From Mangrovimicrobium sp033283325 (lineage in GTDB: Bacteria; Pseudomonadota; Gammaproteobacteria; Pseudomonadales; Halieaceae), in assembly GCA_033283325.1 (NCBI GenBank), contig JAWMQO010000001.1:434001-498000 (forward strand): a stretch of 64,000 nt of DNA. Direction: 5' to 3'. The notes under the pieces were generated by a model. It did no database searches. It saw only the letters and a program-made list of their open reading frames with translations, and was not told the DNA's origin. Position numbers and translations under genes: made by a program. Positions 1 through 9,190 of the stretch are shown piece by piece (the stretch's first letter is position 1; each line of letters opens with the position of its first letter).

Positions 1-1094
1 TGATCCCGGCGGAGGATCGCGTCGAGGCGGAAGATACGGTACCGGACGAGATCGTGGCCGAGATGCGTGCCCTCGGCCTCTTCGGGCTCACGGTCCCCGA
101 AGCCTATGGCGGCCTCGGCCTCTCCGCCGTGGAAGAGGCGGGGGTGATTCAGGAACTGGGCCGCGCGGCGCTGGCTTTCCGCTCGGTAATCGGAACCACC
201 GTGGGTATAGGCTCCCAGGGCATCGTGATGGACGGTACGGAAGCCCAGAAACAGGCGTGGCTGCCGCGCCTCGCCAGCGGTGAGGTCATGGCCTCCTTCG
301 CGCTGACTGAGCCCGACGCGGGTTCCGACGCCGCCTCCCTGCGTACCGTGGCCAGGCGCGATGGCGAGGATTACGTGCTGAACGGGACCAAGCGCTACAT
401 CACCAATGCGACACGGGCGGGCATGTTCACGGTCATGGCCCGCAGCGAGCCGGATATTCCCGGCGCGAAGGGAATCAGCGCCTTCATCGTTCCCGCCGAT
501 ACACCCGGGATCGTTCTGGGCAAGCCCAACCGGAAGATGGGGCAGCGCGGCACGGTCATCTGCGATGTGAATTTCGATGATTGCCGGGTACCCGCCAGCG
601 CCATCATCGGCGGCGTGCCGGGCTGTGGTTTCAGGACGGCGATGAAAGTATTGGACCGCGGTCGTATCCATATTTCCGCGCTGGCCTGCGGCATGAGCGA
701 ACGCCTGATCGAGGAGTCGGTGAATTACGCAGTCGAGCGCAAACAGTTTGGGCAGGCTATCGGCGCTTTCCAGTTGGTCCAGGGCATGCTCGCCGACAGC
801 CGCACCGAACTCTTCGCCAGCCAGTGCATGGTGGCGGATATCGCCCGGCGCTACGACGCCGGCGAGCGGGTGAGTGAGGACGTCGCCTGTACCAAGTACT
901 TCTCTACCGAGGCGCTCGGACGCATCGCCGATCGCGCGGTGCAGATTCACGGCGGCGCCGGCTACATGAACGAGACCAAGGTGGAGCGTTTCTACCGGGA
1001 TGTGCGGGTGTTGCGCATCTATGAGGGTACCTCGCAGATCCAGCAGGTGATCATCGCCCGCGGCATGCTGCGCCGGGCGGGGCTCGAGGCGTGA
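1..1094 (+). CDS. Acyl-CoA dehydrogenase, 5' end outside window
   Basis: Flavin enzyme that introduces the alpha,beta double bond into an acyl-CoA and passes electrons to ETF. The frame is open from base 3 without a stop, so the N-terminus lies beyond the left edge; 364 residues are visible of a usual 380 or so. Seen: the FAD/substrate motif FALTEPDAGSDAAS, the arm ERKQFGQAIGAFQ, QIHGGAGYMNE, and the C-terminal RIYEGTSQIQ, whose Glu is the usual catalytic base of the short/medium-chain family. It is first in a plus-strand run with an IclR regulator, enoyl-CoA hydratase and hydroxyacyl-CoA dehydrogenase, so a role in that catabolic pathway is inferred. The acyl substrate cannot be told from sequence. 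Confidence 0.93.
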   Translation, partial: IPAEDRVEAEDTVPDEIVAEMRALGLFGLTVPEAYGGLGLSAVEEAGVIQELGRAALAFRSVIGTTVGIGSQGIVMDGTEAQKQAWLPRLASGEVMASFALTEPDAGSDAASLRTVARRDGEDYVLNGTKRYITNATRAGMFTVMARSEPDIPGAKGISAFIVPADTPGIVLGKPNRKMGQRGTVICDVNFDDCRVPASAIIGGVPGCGFRTAMKVLDRGRIHISALACGMSERLIEESVNYAVERKQFGQAIGAFQLVQGMLADSRTELFASQCMVADIARRYDAGERVSEDVACTKYFSTEALGRIADRAVQIHGGAGYMNETKVERFYRDVRVLRIYEGTSQIQQVIIARGMLRRAGLEA

Positions 1095-1152
1095 GGCGCT
1101 CGCGGTTCAGCCGGCAGAATCATCACGCGGCCGTTGGCTGCTCGAGGCAGCA

Positions 1153-1989
1153 ATGAAATCATCAAAATCACCCTACGACGCCCTGCTCGAACTGCCTCCC
1201 CGGGAGGACGAGAAAACCGATGCGCAGTTCGTGACCTCCCTGGCGCGGGGGCTCGAAGTGCTGCGCGCCTTCAACGACATGGGCGGGCCGCTGGGCAACC
1301 AGGAACTGGCGCGCTATTGCGACCTTCCCAAACCGACCGTGTCGCGCTTGACCCATACACTGACCAAACTCGGTTATCTCGAATACCTGCCGCGCCTGAG
1401 CAAATACCGCCTGGGGCTCGGGGTGCTTGCCCTGGGGCACGCCAACATCGGCGGCGCCGCCCTGCACCGGGCGGCCCACGCGCACATGCAGGCCCTCGCC
1501 CTGGAAACCGATGTGTCCGTGGCCCTCGGTGGTCGCGATCGCCTGAGCATGATTTACCTCGATGTCTGCCGGGGCAGGCAGAGTGCCGCCTTCAGCCTTG
1601 ACGTGGGCGCCCGTATCCCGGTGTATCTCTCGGCGATGGGTTTCGCCTACCTCTGGGCGGTGCCGGAGGGGGCACGGGACTTCCTGCTGGACGCGATAAA
1701 AAAGCGGCTGGACGCGGACTGGAAACAGTTCACCAGGCGACTGGACGCATCATTCAAGGCACTGGAAAAACAGGGTTTCTGCATCGCCGACGGGTTTTAT
1801 GAACGCAGCATCGGCGGTGTCGGCGTGCCGCTGTCACTGCGCGACGGCGCGGAGGTTTACGCCATTACCTGTTCCGCCCCGACTTTCCAGGTGCCGGTGA
1901 CCCGGCTGGAAAGCGAAATCGGGCCGCGCCTGGCGGCGATGGTGGCCGGCGTGAAGGCGGACCTGGAAGGCGCCGGTCGGGACTGGTAG
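1153..1989 (+). CDS. IclR-family transcriptional regulator
   Basis: DNA-binding regulator of 278 residues, normal for IclR. An N-terminal winged helix-turn-helix (about 27-90, with LARGLEVLRAFNDMGG and the recognition-helix region LPKPTVSRLTHTLTKLGYL) precedes the effector-binding domain (about 100-270). It lies inside the acyl-CoA cluster, 58 bases after the dehydrogenase and 43 before the hydratase, on the same strand. By family habit it probably controls these genes in response to a pathway intermediate; the ligand is unknown. Confidence 0.93.
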   Translation: MKSSKSPYDALLELPPREDEKTDAQFVTSLARGLEVLRAFNDMGGPLGNQELARYCDLPKPTVSRLTHTLTKLGYLEYLPRLSKYRLGLGVLALGHANIGGAALHRAAHAHMQALALETDVSVALGGRDRLSMIYLDVCRGRQSAAFSLDVGARIPVYLSAMGFAYLWAVPEGARDFLLDAIKKRLDADWKQFTRRLDASFKALEKQGFCIADGFYERSIGGVGVPLSLRDGAEVYAITCSAPTFQVPVTRLESEIGPRLAAMVAGVKADLEGAGRDW

Positions 1990-2038
1990 GGCTTCCCCTT
2001 CGCCACGCAAACACAGCAAATTCACAGGGAGGATGGAA

Positions 2039-2809
2039 ATGGCAGAAATCATCGCGGAAAACCCGGTCGAAGGCGTCGTGCTCTTGCGCCTGAATCGTCC
2101 GAAGCAGCTCAATGCGCTGAGCATGTCCATCCGCGCGGAGCTGGCGGAGCACATCAATCGACTGGCTGCGGATGAGAATACCCGCTGTATCGTCATTACC
2201 GGCGATGAAAAGGCCTTCGCGGCGGGGGCGGATATTGGCGAGTTGTCGCAACGCACGGTGCTGGACCCGGACTTCGAACGTTCCGCCGTCGCCTGGCGCG
2301 CTATCGAGGCCTGCCCCAAGCCGATCATCGCCGCGCTCAATGGTTTCGCCCTCGGCGGCGGTTTCGAACTGGCCCTGCACTGCGACATCATCATCGCCGG
2401 GGAGGGCGCCAGCATCGGCCAGCCGGAGGTGCGCCTCGGCCTCATGCCCGGCGCCAGCGGCGTGCAGCGTTTTCTGCGCGCGGCAGGCAAGTATGGCGCG
2501 ATGCGCTGGCTGTTGACCGGGGACAGGATGAGCGGGGTTCAGGCGAAGGAGCTCGGACTGGTTTCCGAGGTGGTGCCCGATGCCGAAGTGCTTTCCCAGG
2601 CGCTGGGAATGGCGGAGAAAATCGCCGGGCTGGCGCCGCTGGCCGTGCGCTCGATCAAGGAGTCGGTCGTGCTGGGGGCGGATGCGCCTCTACCGGTCGC
2701 CCTGCAACTGGAGCGCAAGGCCTTCCAGTTGCTCTTTGCCAGCGAGGACCGCAGCGAAGGCACACAGGCCTTTCTCGAGCGCCGCAAACCGGTTTTCAAG
2801 GGGAAATAG
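2039..2809 (+). CDS. Enoyl-CoA hydratase (crotonase family)
   Basis: Hydrates trans-2-enoyl-CoA to 3-hydroxyacyl-CoA. The crotonase fold shows the oxyanion-hole segment AFAAGADIGEL and the active-site stretch GGGFELALHCD...GQPEVRLG. Both glutamates matching the catalytic pair of mitochondrial enoyl-CoA hydratase are present, so true hydratase activity is likely. Two in-frame ATGs exist at 2033 and 2039. The ribosome-binding site AGGGAGG (2026-2032) touches the first, so the second, six bases downstream, is the better start. The next gene follows after 4 bases. The product resembles PaaF-type hydratases, but a phenylacetate role is not shown because no other paa genes are here. Confidence 0.92.
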   Translation: MAEIIAENPVEGVVLLRLNRPKQLNALSMSIRAELAEHINRLAADENTRCIVITGDEKAFAAGADIGELSQRTVLDPDFERSAVAWRAIEACPKPIIAALNGFALGGGFELALHCDIIIAGEGASIGQPEVRLGLMPGASGVQRFLRAAGKYGAMRWLLTGDRMSGVQAKELGLVSEVVPDAEVLSQALGMAEKIAGLAPLAVRSIKESVVLGADAPLPVALQLERKAFQLLFASEDRSEGTQAFLERRKPVFKGK

Positions 2810-2813
2810 GCGC

Positions 2814-4322
2814 ATGGCTACAGCGGTCTGGAACGAGCCGGAATCATTGCACACCATCGCTGTGGTCGGCGCCGGCGCCATGGGAGCGGGGATCGCCCAG
2901 GTCGGCCTCACCGCGGGACTGGAGGTCATCCTCTTCGACCTCGACCAGGATGCACTGCAGCGGGCTCGCGAGCAGATTCGCGGCCACATCGCGCGCATGG
3001 TGGAGAAGGGCAGGGCCGCCCCGGCGGTGTTGGAGAACATGGACGCGCGCCTGCAGCTCGCCGGGGAGCTCAGCGCGCTTGCGCCGGCCCAGGTGGTGGT
3101 GGAAGCCATCGTCGAACGGCTCGAGGCCAAGCAGGCGCTGTTTGTGGAACTGGAGGACATAGTCGACGCGGATGCCGTCCTCGCCACCAATACCTCCTCC
3201 CTGCCGGTTTCGGCGATCGCCCGCAAGTGCCGGCGGCGGCAGCGGGTTTGCGGCATGCACTTTTTCAATCCGGTGCCCCTGATGCGTCTGGTGGAAGTCA
3301 TCGGCACGCCCGACACGGCGGAGGAGGCCTTTGGCACCGCCCTGGCGCTGGCCGAGCGAATGGACAAGACTCCGGTGCGGGTCAGGGATGTCCCGGGTTT
3401 CCTGGTCAATTTGCTGGGCAGGGCCTACGTCACCGAGGCCTTGCACGCGCGCCTGGAAAACGTCGCTCCGGAAGCGGTGATCGACGAGATCATGCGCGAG
3501 GCCGCGGGTTTTCGCATGGGCCCCTTCGAGTTGATGGACCTCACCGGCATCGACGTCAATTTCCCCGCGACCACTTTCATCTACCAGGGCTTCCAGCAGG
3601 ACCCGCGGATCAAGACCACGATCCTGCACGAATCCCTCTATAACGCGGGACGCTTCGGGCGCAAGAGCGGGCAGGGTTTCCATCGCTACGCTGAAGACTC
3701 GCCTGTTCCCATCGCCGCGGAAGAAAGGCCGTCCGCGACGATGACACGGGTTTTTGCCGAGGAGGCTTGCACGGGATTTACCCGGCTCGAACAGGATGGC
3801 CTGGCTTTCGTCGGCGAGGGCGAGGCAGACGCGATTCTCGTCAGCCCCAGGGGGGAGGATGCGGCTACGGCCTGTGTCCGCCTGGGGCTGCACCCGGAGC
3901 GGGTGGTGGCGGTGGATTGCCTGGGTATCGAAAATCGTTTTATCACCCTGATGGCGCCGCCGGGCGGCAATGGTGTAGTGCATGCGCTGGCGGCGACACT
4001 GCGCGGGTTGGGTTACAAGGTCGCAGTGATCAAGGATTCGCCGGCTTTCGTTGCGCCGCGAATCCTGGCGATGGTCGCCAATCTCGGGTGTGAAGTGGCG
4101 CAAATCGGCGTGGCGGAGTCACCGGAGGATATCGACCTGGCGATGAAGCTGGCCCAGAACTATCCCCGCGGCCCGCTGGAATGGGCTGAGTACCTCGGGC
4201 CGAGCGCGGTGCTCGAGACCCTGCTGCACTTGCAGGCCATCACTGGTTCGGACCGCTATCGTCCGAGTCTCTGGCTGCGCCGCCGCGCGCAGCTGAACCT
4301 GCCGATCCGCACTCCGGACTGA
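2814..4322 (+). CDS. 3-hydroxyacyl-CoA dehydrogenase, two C-terminal domains
   Basis: NAD-dependent oxidation of 3-hydroxyacyl-CoA to 3-ketoacyl-CoA. From ATG 2814 the protein has 502 residues. It shows a Rossmann motif GAGAMGAGIAQ (19-29), NTSSLPVSAIA, the catalytic-histidine motif HFFNP (about 149), and DVPGFLVNLLGRAY starting the first dimerisation domain. A second HCDH-type C-terminal domain follows (about 400-490, IKDSPAFVAPRILAMVANLG). This two-domain form of about 500 residues is that of PaaH/PaaC-like enzymes, not FadB. The frame is open further upstream, but that part overlaps the hydratase gene. It is translationally close to the hydratase (4-base gap) and takes its product. Confidence 0.93.
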   Translation: MATAVWNEPESLHTIAVVGAGAMGAGIAQVGLTAGLEVILFDLDQDALQRAREQIRGHIARMVEKGRAAPAVLENMDARLQLAGELSALAPAQVVVEAIVERLEAKQALFVELEDIVDADAVLATNTSSLPVSAIARKCRRRQRVCGMHFFNPVPLMRLVEVIGTPDTAEEAFGTALALAERMDKTPVRVRDVPGFLVNLLGRAYVTEALHARLENVAPEAVIDEIMREAAGFRMGPFELMDLTGIDVNFPATTFIYQGFQQDPRIKTTILHESLYNAGRFGRKSGQGFHRYAEDSPVPIAAEERPSATMTRVFAEEACTGFTRLEQDGLAFVGEGEADAILVSPRGEDAATACVRLGLHPERVVAVDCLGIENRFITLMAPPGGNGVVHALAATLRGLGYKVAVIKDSPAFVAPRILAMVANLGCEVAQIGVAESPEDIDLAMKLAQNYPRGPLEWAEYLGPSAVLETLLHLQAITGSDRYRPSLWLRRRAQLNLPIRTPD

Positions 4323-4348
4323 AGGCGCTTGCGCGCAATGGATACTGC

Positions 4349-5197
4349 ATGAACAAGGAAATTCAACCGCGCCCGGTACTGGCAGAGGAACTCGCAGCGT
4401 GGCGCGCCTGTGTCGGCCGGGAAAAAACCCGGCTGGCGATGGCCGATGTGGAGACCCTGCGCCGTTTCGCGCTGGCGGCGGGCCTCGATCCGGAGGTGGA
4501 AAAGCAGGTGCCGCAACTCGGCCACTGGGCACTCTTCCCCGACGCCGTCGCGGATGATCGCATCGGGCCGGACGGCCACCCGAAACGCGGTGATTTCCTG
4601 CCGGATATCCATCTGCCGCGGCGCATGTTCGCCGCCGCCGAGCTTGTCTTCAAACGCCCGCTGGCGCCGGGTCGGCCGGTGCAGTGCGTATCGCGCATCA
4701 GCTCGGTTGAACACAAGATTGGCGCCAGTGGTGAGCTGGTGTTTGTGCGGGTGTCGCGCGAACTCAGCCAGGAGGCGCAGCTATGCACGCGGGAGGAGCA
4801 GACCCTGGTCTATCGCGCAGCCGGCGCTCCCCTCGCATTGCCAGTGCAGACGCTGCCGGATACCAGCGCCGGTGAGCGCTGGACACCGGGCACGGTCGCA
4901 CTGTTCCGCTTTTCCGCGGTGACCTATAACTCCCATCGAATCCACTACGATCTCCCTTACGCGCAGGTGCAGGAGGGCTATCCCGCACTCGTGGTCCACG
5001 GGCCTTTCACCGCGGCGAAGTTACTGGACTTCGCCAGCCGCACCGTCCTGCATGGCCCGGCGAGGCGTTTTGCTTTTCGCGGTATTGCACCGCTTTTCGT
5101 GTCCCAGCCAGTTTTACTGGCGGCCGGGCCGGGATCAGGCGCGTTCAGCGCGACCCGTTGCGATGGGCTCGACGCGATGACGGCACAGGTTGAATGA
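4349..5197 (+). CDS. MaoC/HTD2-like double hot-dog hydratase
   Basis: Putative enoyl-CoA hydratase of 282 residues made of two hot-dog halves: a FAS1-like dehydratase N-terminal half (about 1-140) and a C-terminal half carrying YNSHRIHYD (193-201), the hydratase-2 type catalytic His/Asp region, followed by YPALVVHGPFTAAKLL. This architecture is that of mesaconyl-C4-CoA hydratase and itaconyl-CoA hydratase-type enzymes. Its stop overlaps the start of the next gene (ATGA at 5194), whose product is methylsuccinyl-CoA-dehydrogenase-like. A branched C5 dicarboxyl-CoA substrate is therefore plausible but inferred. Confidence 0.85.
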   Translation: MNKEIQPRPVLAEELAAWRACVGREKTRLAMADVETLRRFALAAGLDPEVEKQVPQLGHWALFPDAVADDRIGPDGHPKRGDFLPDIHLPRRMFAAAELVFKRPLAPGRPVQCVSRISSVEHKIGASGELVFVRVSRELSQEAQLCTREEQTLVYRAAGAPLALPVQTLPDTSAGERWTPGTVALFRFSAVTYNSHRIHYDLPYAQVQEGYPALVVHGPFTAAKLLDFASRTVLHGPARRFAFRGIAPLFVSQPVLLAAGPGSGAFSATRCDGLDAMTAQVE

Positions 5198-6873
5198 GCA
5201 TGAGCACAGCGACTACCACACTGAATGAGCACACTGCGGACGCATCACTCCTGATGCTGACTTCGCAGGCGCTGGAAGCACTGCAACTTTACCAGGCGGC
5301 TGTCACTGCCGCGGTTCGTACCCGTGTCAGTCGCGACGGGAAGATCGATAGCGGACTGGTCGACACGCACCAGCGCCAGGTGCATGGCCTGGCCTGGGTG
5401 GCCACCCACCGCATGGCGCTGTTGGCGCTGCATCAGTGGGCCCGGCGCTTGCAGTCCGGGGGGCGACTGGGAGAGCGGGAGCGGCTGGTCCTCTTGCTTG
5501 GCTTCGGCGAATATCTCGCCCAGTTTGTCGGCGGAATCCCCATGAGCCAGACCGAGTTCGTTCGCGCTGCCGAACTGGGCGCCGCCGATGCGCTGCTTGC
5601 ACTGCAGGCGGACAGCGCAGTGGCGCAGTTACTCGACGCCGGTAATAGTGGCGAACTGCGCGCCCGCCTGGTGGTGCTTGTCACAGAGCAGGGGGTCCCC
5701 GGTGAAGCCCTCGGTGACGAGACCCTGGACATGATCCGCGACCAGTATCGCGCCTTCACTCGTGAGCGTATCGCTCCCCACGCGCACCAGTGGCATCTGG
5801 ACGACGTATTGATTCCTGACGCCGTGGTCGCGGAAATGGCTGAGCTGGGCACTTTCGCCGTATGCATAGCCCCTGAGTTCGGCGGCCTCGGGCTTGGCAA
5901 GCTGGCGATGTGCGTGGTCTCGGAAGAGCTCAGCCGCGGCTGGATCGCCGCCGGGTCCCTGGGAACCCGTACGGAGATTGCCGGGGAACTTATCGCGATG
6001 GCCGGCACGCGGGAACAGCAAGCACACTGGCTCCCACGACTGGCCTCCGGCGAGGTCCTCCCCACTGCGGCATTCACCGAGCCCGACGTCGGCTCCGATC
6101 TCGCCTCGCTGAAGACCCGCGCGACCCTTACCGAGCAGGGCTGGGAAATCCAGGGCGCGAAGACCTGGATCACCCACGCATCGCGCAGCGACCTGATGAC
6201 TTTACTGGTGCGGACCAACCCTGAAAATCCCGGCTATGGCGGGCTCTCCATGCTGCTGGTGGAAAAAACGCGAGGCCACGCGGGCAACGCCTTTCCCGAC
6301 ACCGGGCTCGATGGCCAGGAAATTGAAGTGCTCGGCTACCGCGGCATGAAAGAGTACGCCCTGTTTTTCGACAAACTCACGGTGCCTGCCTCGTCCCTCC
6401 TCGGCGGTGAGGCCGGCCAGGGCTTCAAGCAGTTGATGCAGACCTTCGAGGGCGCCCGTATCCAGACTGCGGCGCGCGCCGTCGGCGTCGCCTGGAGCGC
6501 CTTCGACAGCGGTCTGCGCTACGCCCTCGAGCGCAGGCAGTTCGGCGAGGCCCTGCTGGCATTCCCGCGCATTTCCGACAAGCTGGCGATGATGGTGACG
6601 GAGACGGTAGTGGCCCGTGAACTCACTTATGAGGCCGCCCGAGCCAAGGACAGCGGCAGGCGTTGCGACATCGAGGCTGGCATGGCCAAGCTGCTGGCGG
6701 CGCGGGTTGCCTGGAGCAACGCGGACGCCGCCCTGCAGATTCACGGTGGCAATGGTTACGCCCTGGAATTCGAGATCAGCCGCATTCTTTGCGATGCCCG
6801 TATCCTCAATATTTTCGAGGGCGCGGCGGAAATCCAGGCCCAGGTGGTGGGGCGGGGGCTGCTGCGCCAGTAG
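5194..6873 (+). CDS. Long acyl-CoA dehydrogenase, (2S)-methylsuccinyl-CoA dehydrogenase-like
   Basis: Protein of 559 residues with a conventional acyl-CoA dehydrogenase core (about 170-559) after an N-terminal extension of roughly 165 residues. That layout, and the segments SEELSRGWIAAGSLGTR, EIEVLGYRGMKEYAL and CDARILNIFEGAAEIQAQV, match what I recall of methylsuccinyl-CoA dehydrogenase (Mcd) of the ethylmalonyl-CoA pathway. The catalytic Glu is in IFEGAAE (E542). FAD-contact motifs TEPDVGSDLASL and HGGNGYALEF are present. Its start overlaps the hydratase stop, so the two are coupled. No crotonyl-CoA carboxylase/reductase or mutase is visible, so a full ethylmalonyl-CoA pathway is not shown here. 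Confidence 0.87.
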   Translation: MSMSTATTTLNEHTADASLLMLTSQALEALQLYQAAVTAAVRTRVSRDGKIDSGLVDTHQRQVHGLAWVATHRMALLALHQWARRLQSGGRLGERERLVLLLGFGEYLAQFVGGIPMSQTEFVRAAELGAADALLALQADSAVAQLLDAGNSGELRARLVVLVTEQGVPGEALGDETLDMIRDQYRAFTRERIAPHAHQWHLDDVLIPDAVVAEMAELGTFAVCIAPEFGGLGLGKLAMCVVSEELSRGWIAAGSLGTRTEIAGELIAMAGTREQQAHWLPRLASGEVLPTAAFTEPDVGSDLASLKTRATLTEQGWEIQGAKTWITHASRSDLMTLLVRTNPENPGYGGLSMLLVEKTRGHAGNAFPDTGLDGQEIEVLGYRGMKEYALFFDKLTVPASSLLGGEAGQGFKQLMQTFEGARIQTAARAVGVAWSAFDSGLRYALERRQFGEALLAFPRISDKLAMMVTETVVARELTYEAARAKDSGRRCDIEAGMAKLLAARVAWSNADAALQIHGGNGYALEFEISRILCDARILNIFEGAAEIQAQVVGRGLLRQ

Positions 6874-6995
6874 TCCGGCAATCATCTGCCGGAGATTCAG
6901 TCATCACCGCGGCTTAGCTCAAATGAACGTATTCGCAGAACGGGCGAAATGCTAGTTTGTATAAGCTTTCCTGAAGAGCAGAAAAATAAGCCAGC

Positions 6996-8882
6996 ATGAA
7001 CTACAAGTTTTTGGCCGGGGGCAAAGTCTTCCTCGTCGCTTTCGCCACGGTCCTGGCCGCCTGCAGCCCGATAGAAGACCCGACTCTGTTCCCCGAGTAC
7101 AGCGCGGCCAGTGCCGAGCCGGAACCTGATAAACCGAAGGTGGGCTTCACGGAAAATCGCCAGTTGCTGTGGGGTGACCTCCACATTCATACCAGTTTCT
7201 CGATGGATGCCTGGATCAACGGCGTGCGTTCGACGCCGGATGACGCCTATACCTTCACTCGTGGCGGAACTATTGAACACGCCGCGGGCTATCCCATCAG
7301 GATATCCCGTCCCCTCGATTTTGCCGCGGTGACGGATCACGCAGAATTCCTCGGCGTGGCGGGGCAGGCCCCGGCCGTACATCCGATGGAGGTACGCAGC
7401 CTGCGCGAGCGCCTCCTGGAAGATGGCCCGCTGAAGCTGACCTGGGCCCTGCTGAAAACTGTCTGGGATATCAACCGGCGCCACGAAATCTTCGATATCG
7501 AAGGCCACGAGGCGATTTCCCGGGAGGCCTGGCAGGCGACCATCGAAGCGGCCCAGCGGCATTATGAGCCCGGAGTGTTCACCACGTTTATCGCCTATGA
7601 GTGGAGTTCCAAGCCCGATAAACAGACGCTCCACCGCAACGTGATCTACCGCGGGACCCAGGTGCCGGAGCTGCCATTCTCGGCCCTGGATTCGCAGGAC
7701 CCGGAAGACCTCTGGGACGTGCTCGACTCCCAGCGCGAGCAGGGGAAACAGGTCATCGCCATTCCCCACAACGGCAATCTCAGTAACGGCAAGATGTATG
7801 ACACCATGACCCTGTCCGGTGAACCCCTGAGCGCCTCCTACGCCAGCCAGCGGCTGCGCAACGAGCCGGTGAGCGAGATTTTCCAGGTGAAAGGCGCTTC
7901 CGAGACCCACCCCGAATTATCCCCCCGGGATGGATTTGCCAACTTTGAGCTGATGGGAAACCAGGATGATCCCACCCGCTCGAGAAAAGCGGGAAGCTAT
8001 GCCCGTCACGCCCTGCGCACGGGGCTTGAATTTTCCCATTCAAGCAGTTTCAACCCCTATAAATTCGGGGTCATCGGCAGCAGTGACAGCCACAACGCCA
8101 GTTCGACGCCCGACGAGAAAGATCACCATGGCAAATTGCCCATGTTTGACGGTACGGCGGCGATTCGTGCCGGCAACACCTACCTTGTGCCGAGGGATTC
8201 CCTGCCTTTCAAGTCCTGGGGCTCTGGCGGGCTCGCGGCGGTATGGGCCCAGGCCAATACCCGGGAGGCCATATTCGACGCCCTGGTCCGCAGGGAAACC
8301 TACGCCACGAGCGGGCCGCGGATGCAGCTGCGCTTTTTCGCTGGCTGGGGCCTGGACGAGGCCCTGCTCACTCACCCGGACTGGACCGGCCAGGCCTACA
8401 GCCTGGGGGTTCCCATGGGGGGGGAGTTGCGCGGTCACGCCAGTATCGAGGCGCCACGGTTTTTGCTCTGGGCGAGCAAGGATCCAGAGGGCGCCAATCT
8501 CGACCGCCTGCAAGTTATCAAGGGCTGGGTTGATGACGACGGCGTCTCCCGGGAACGGGTTTTCGATGTCGCTGGCGGTGCGGGCCGCGAGCGCGATGCG
8601 GATGGGCAGTTTGTCGATGTCGGCAACACGGTCGATATCGGGAGTGCCAGCTATCGCAATGACATAGGCTCGGACCAGCTGGCGGCGGTCTGGAGCGATC
8701 CCGAGTTCGAACCCGCACGGCCGGCTTTTTACTACGCCCGGGTGATTGAAATCCCGACACCGCGCTACTCAACCTTTGATGCCGTTCGCCTGGGAATCGA
8801 GGCACCCCTGCCCGCGACCCTCCAGGAGCGGGCGGTGAGTTCGGCAATCTGGTACCAGGCGGAAACCGCCGCAAGCTTCTAG
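6996..8882 (+). CDS. DUF3604 family lipoprotein
   Basis: Exported protein of 628 residues. The N-terminus is a lipoprotein signal with lipobox LAAC (Cys23) followed by Ser-Pro, suggesting outer-membrane retention. The mature part opens with LLWGDLHIHTSFSMDAW, a PHP-like metal-binding motif that marks DUF3604, and continues with conserved VTDHAEFLG and IGSSDSHNAS segments. The family is common in marine Gammaproteobacteria but has no established reaction; the His/Asp-rich motifs suggest a metal-dependent hydrolase. It stands alone, 122 bases after the dehydrogenase. Confidence 0.9.
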   Translation: MNYKFLAGGKVFLVAFATVLAACSPIEDPTLFPEYSAASAEPEPDKPKVGFTENRQLLWGDLHIHTSFSMDAWINGVRSTPDDAYTFTRGGTIEHAAGYPIRISRPLDFAAVTDHAEFLGVAGQAPAVHPMEVRSLRERLLEDGPLKLTWALLKTVWDINRRHEIFDIEGHEAISREAWQATIEAAQRHYEPGVFTTFIAYEWSSKPDKQTLHRNVIYRGTQVPELPFSALDSQDPEDLWDVLDSQREQGKQVIAIPHNGNLSNGKMYDTMTLSGEPLSASYASQRLRNEPVSEIFQVKGASETHPELSPRDGFANFELMGNQDDPTRSRKAGSYARHALRTGLEFSHSSSFNPYKFGVIGSSDSHNASSTPDEKDHHGKLPMFDGTAAIRAGNTYLVPRDSLPFKSWGSGGLAAVWAQANTREAIFDALVRRETYATSGPRMQLRFFAGWGLDEALLTHPDWTGQAYSLGVPMGGELRGHASIEAPRFLLWASKDPEGANLDRLQVIKGWVDDDGVSRERVFDVAGGAGRERDADGQFVDVGNTVDIGSASYRNDIGSDQLAAVWSDPEFEPARPAFYYARVIEIPTPRYSTFDAVRLGIEAPLPATLQERAVSSAIWYQAETAASF

Positions 8883-9190
8883 CTTTAGCAATTTTTTTGA
8901 CACATTCCCCTGCTGGGGGCAAAGCATGGGTGTGCGGATCAGCGCGCCTTTCGTAATCACACCGCGAGTCCCGGCGACCGGGATTCTTCGGTCGCGAAGC
9001 TGTCAGCAATCTTTACATCTCGTCTTGCCGCGGCGTATTTTCCGCTGCTGTCCCTGCCTAGGCGACTGTATTTATAGGCATATTTTTCCGATGGTACACA
9101 TCCTGCGTGAGTTTTAAGCTGGATGGCGTGAATGATGTATCGGCGTCTCGACCGTTAAAAAAACAGATAACACTGAACACCGGAGCCGAC
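8883..9190. other. Intergenic region, 308 bases
   Basis: No gene recognised. Just after the DUF3604 stop there is a run of seven T (8892-8898) behind a small AAGCT/AGCTT self-complementary stretch (about 8873-8885), which could act as a weak terminator. The rest should hold the promoter of the downstream VPLPA-CTERM gene; no convincing -35/-10 pair was found. Confidence 0.4.

Noticed and set aside
2844..4103. 419-codon minus-strand frame
   Set aside because: Antisense to the 3-hydroxyacyl-CoA dehydrogenase, with no motif of its own. The same applies to the 448-codon frame at 10935-12281 opposite the dockerin protein.
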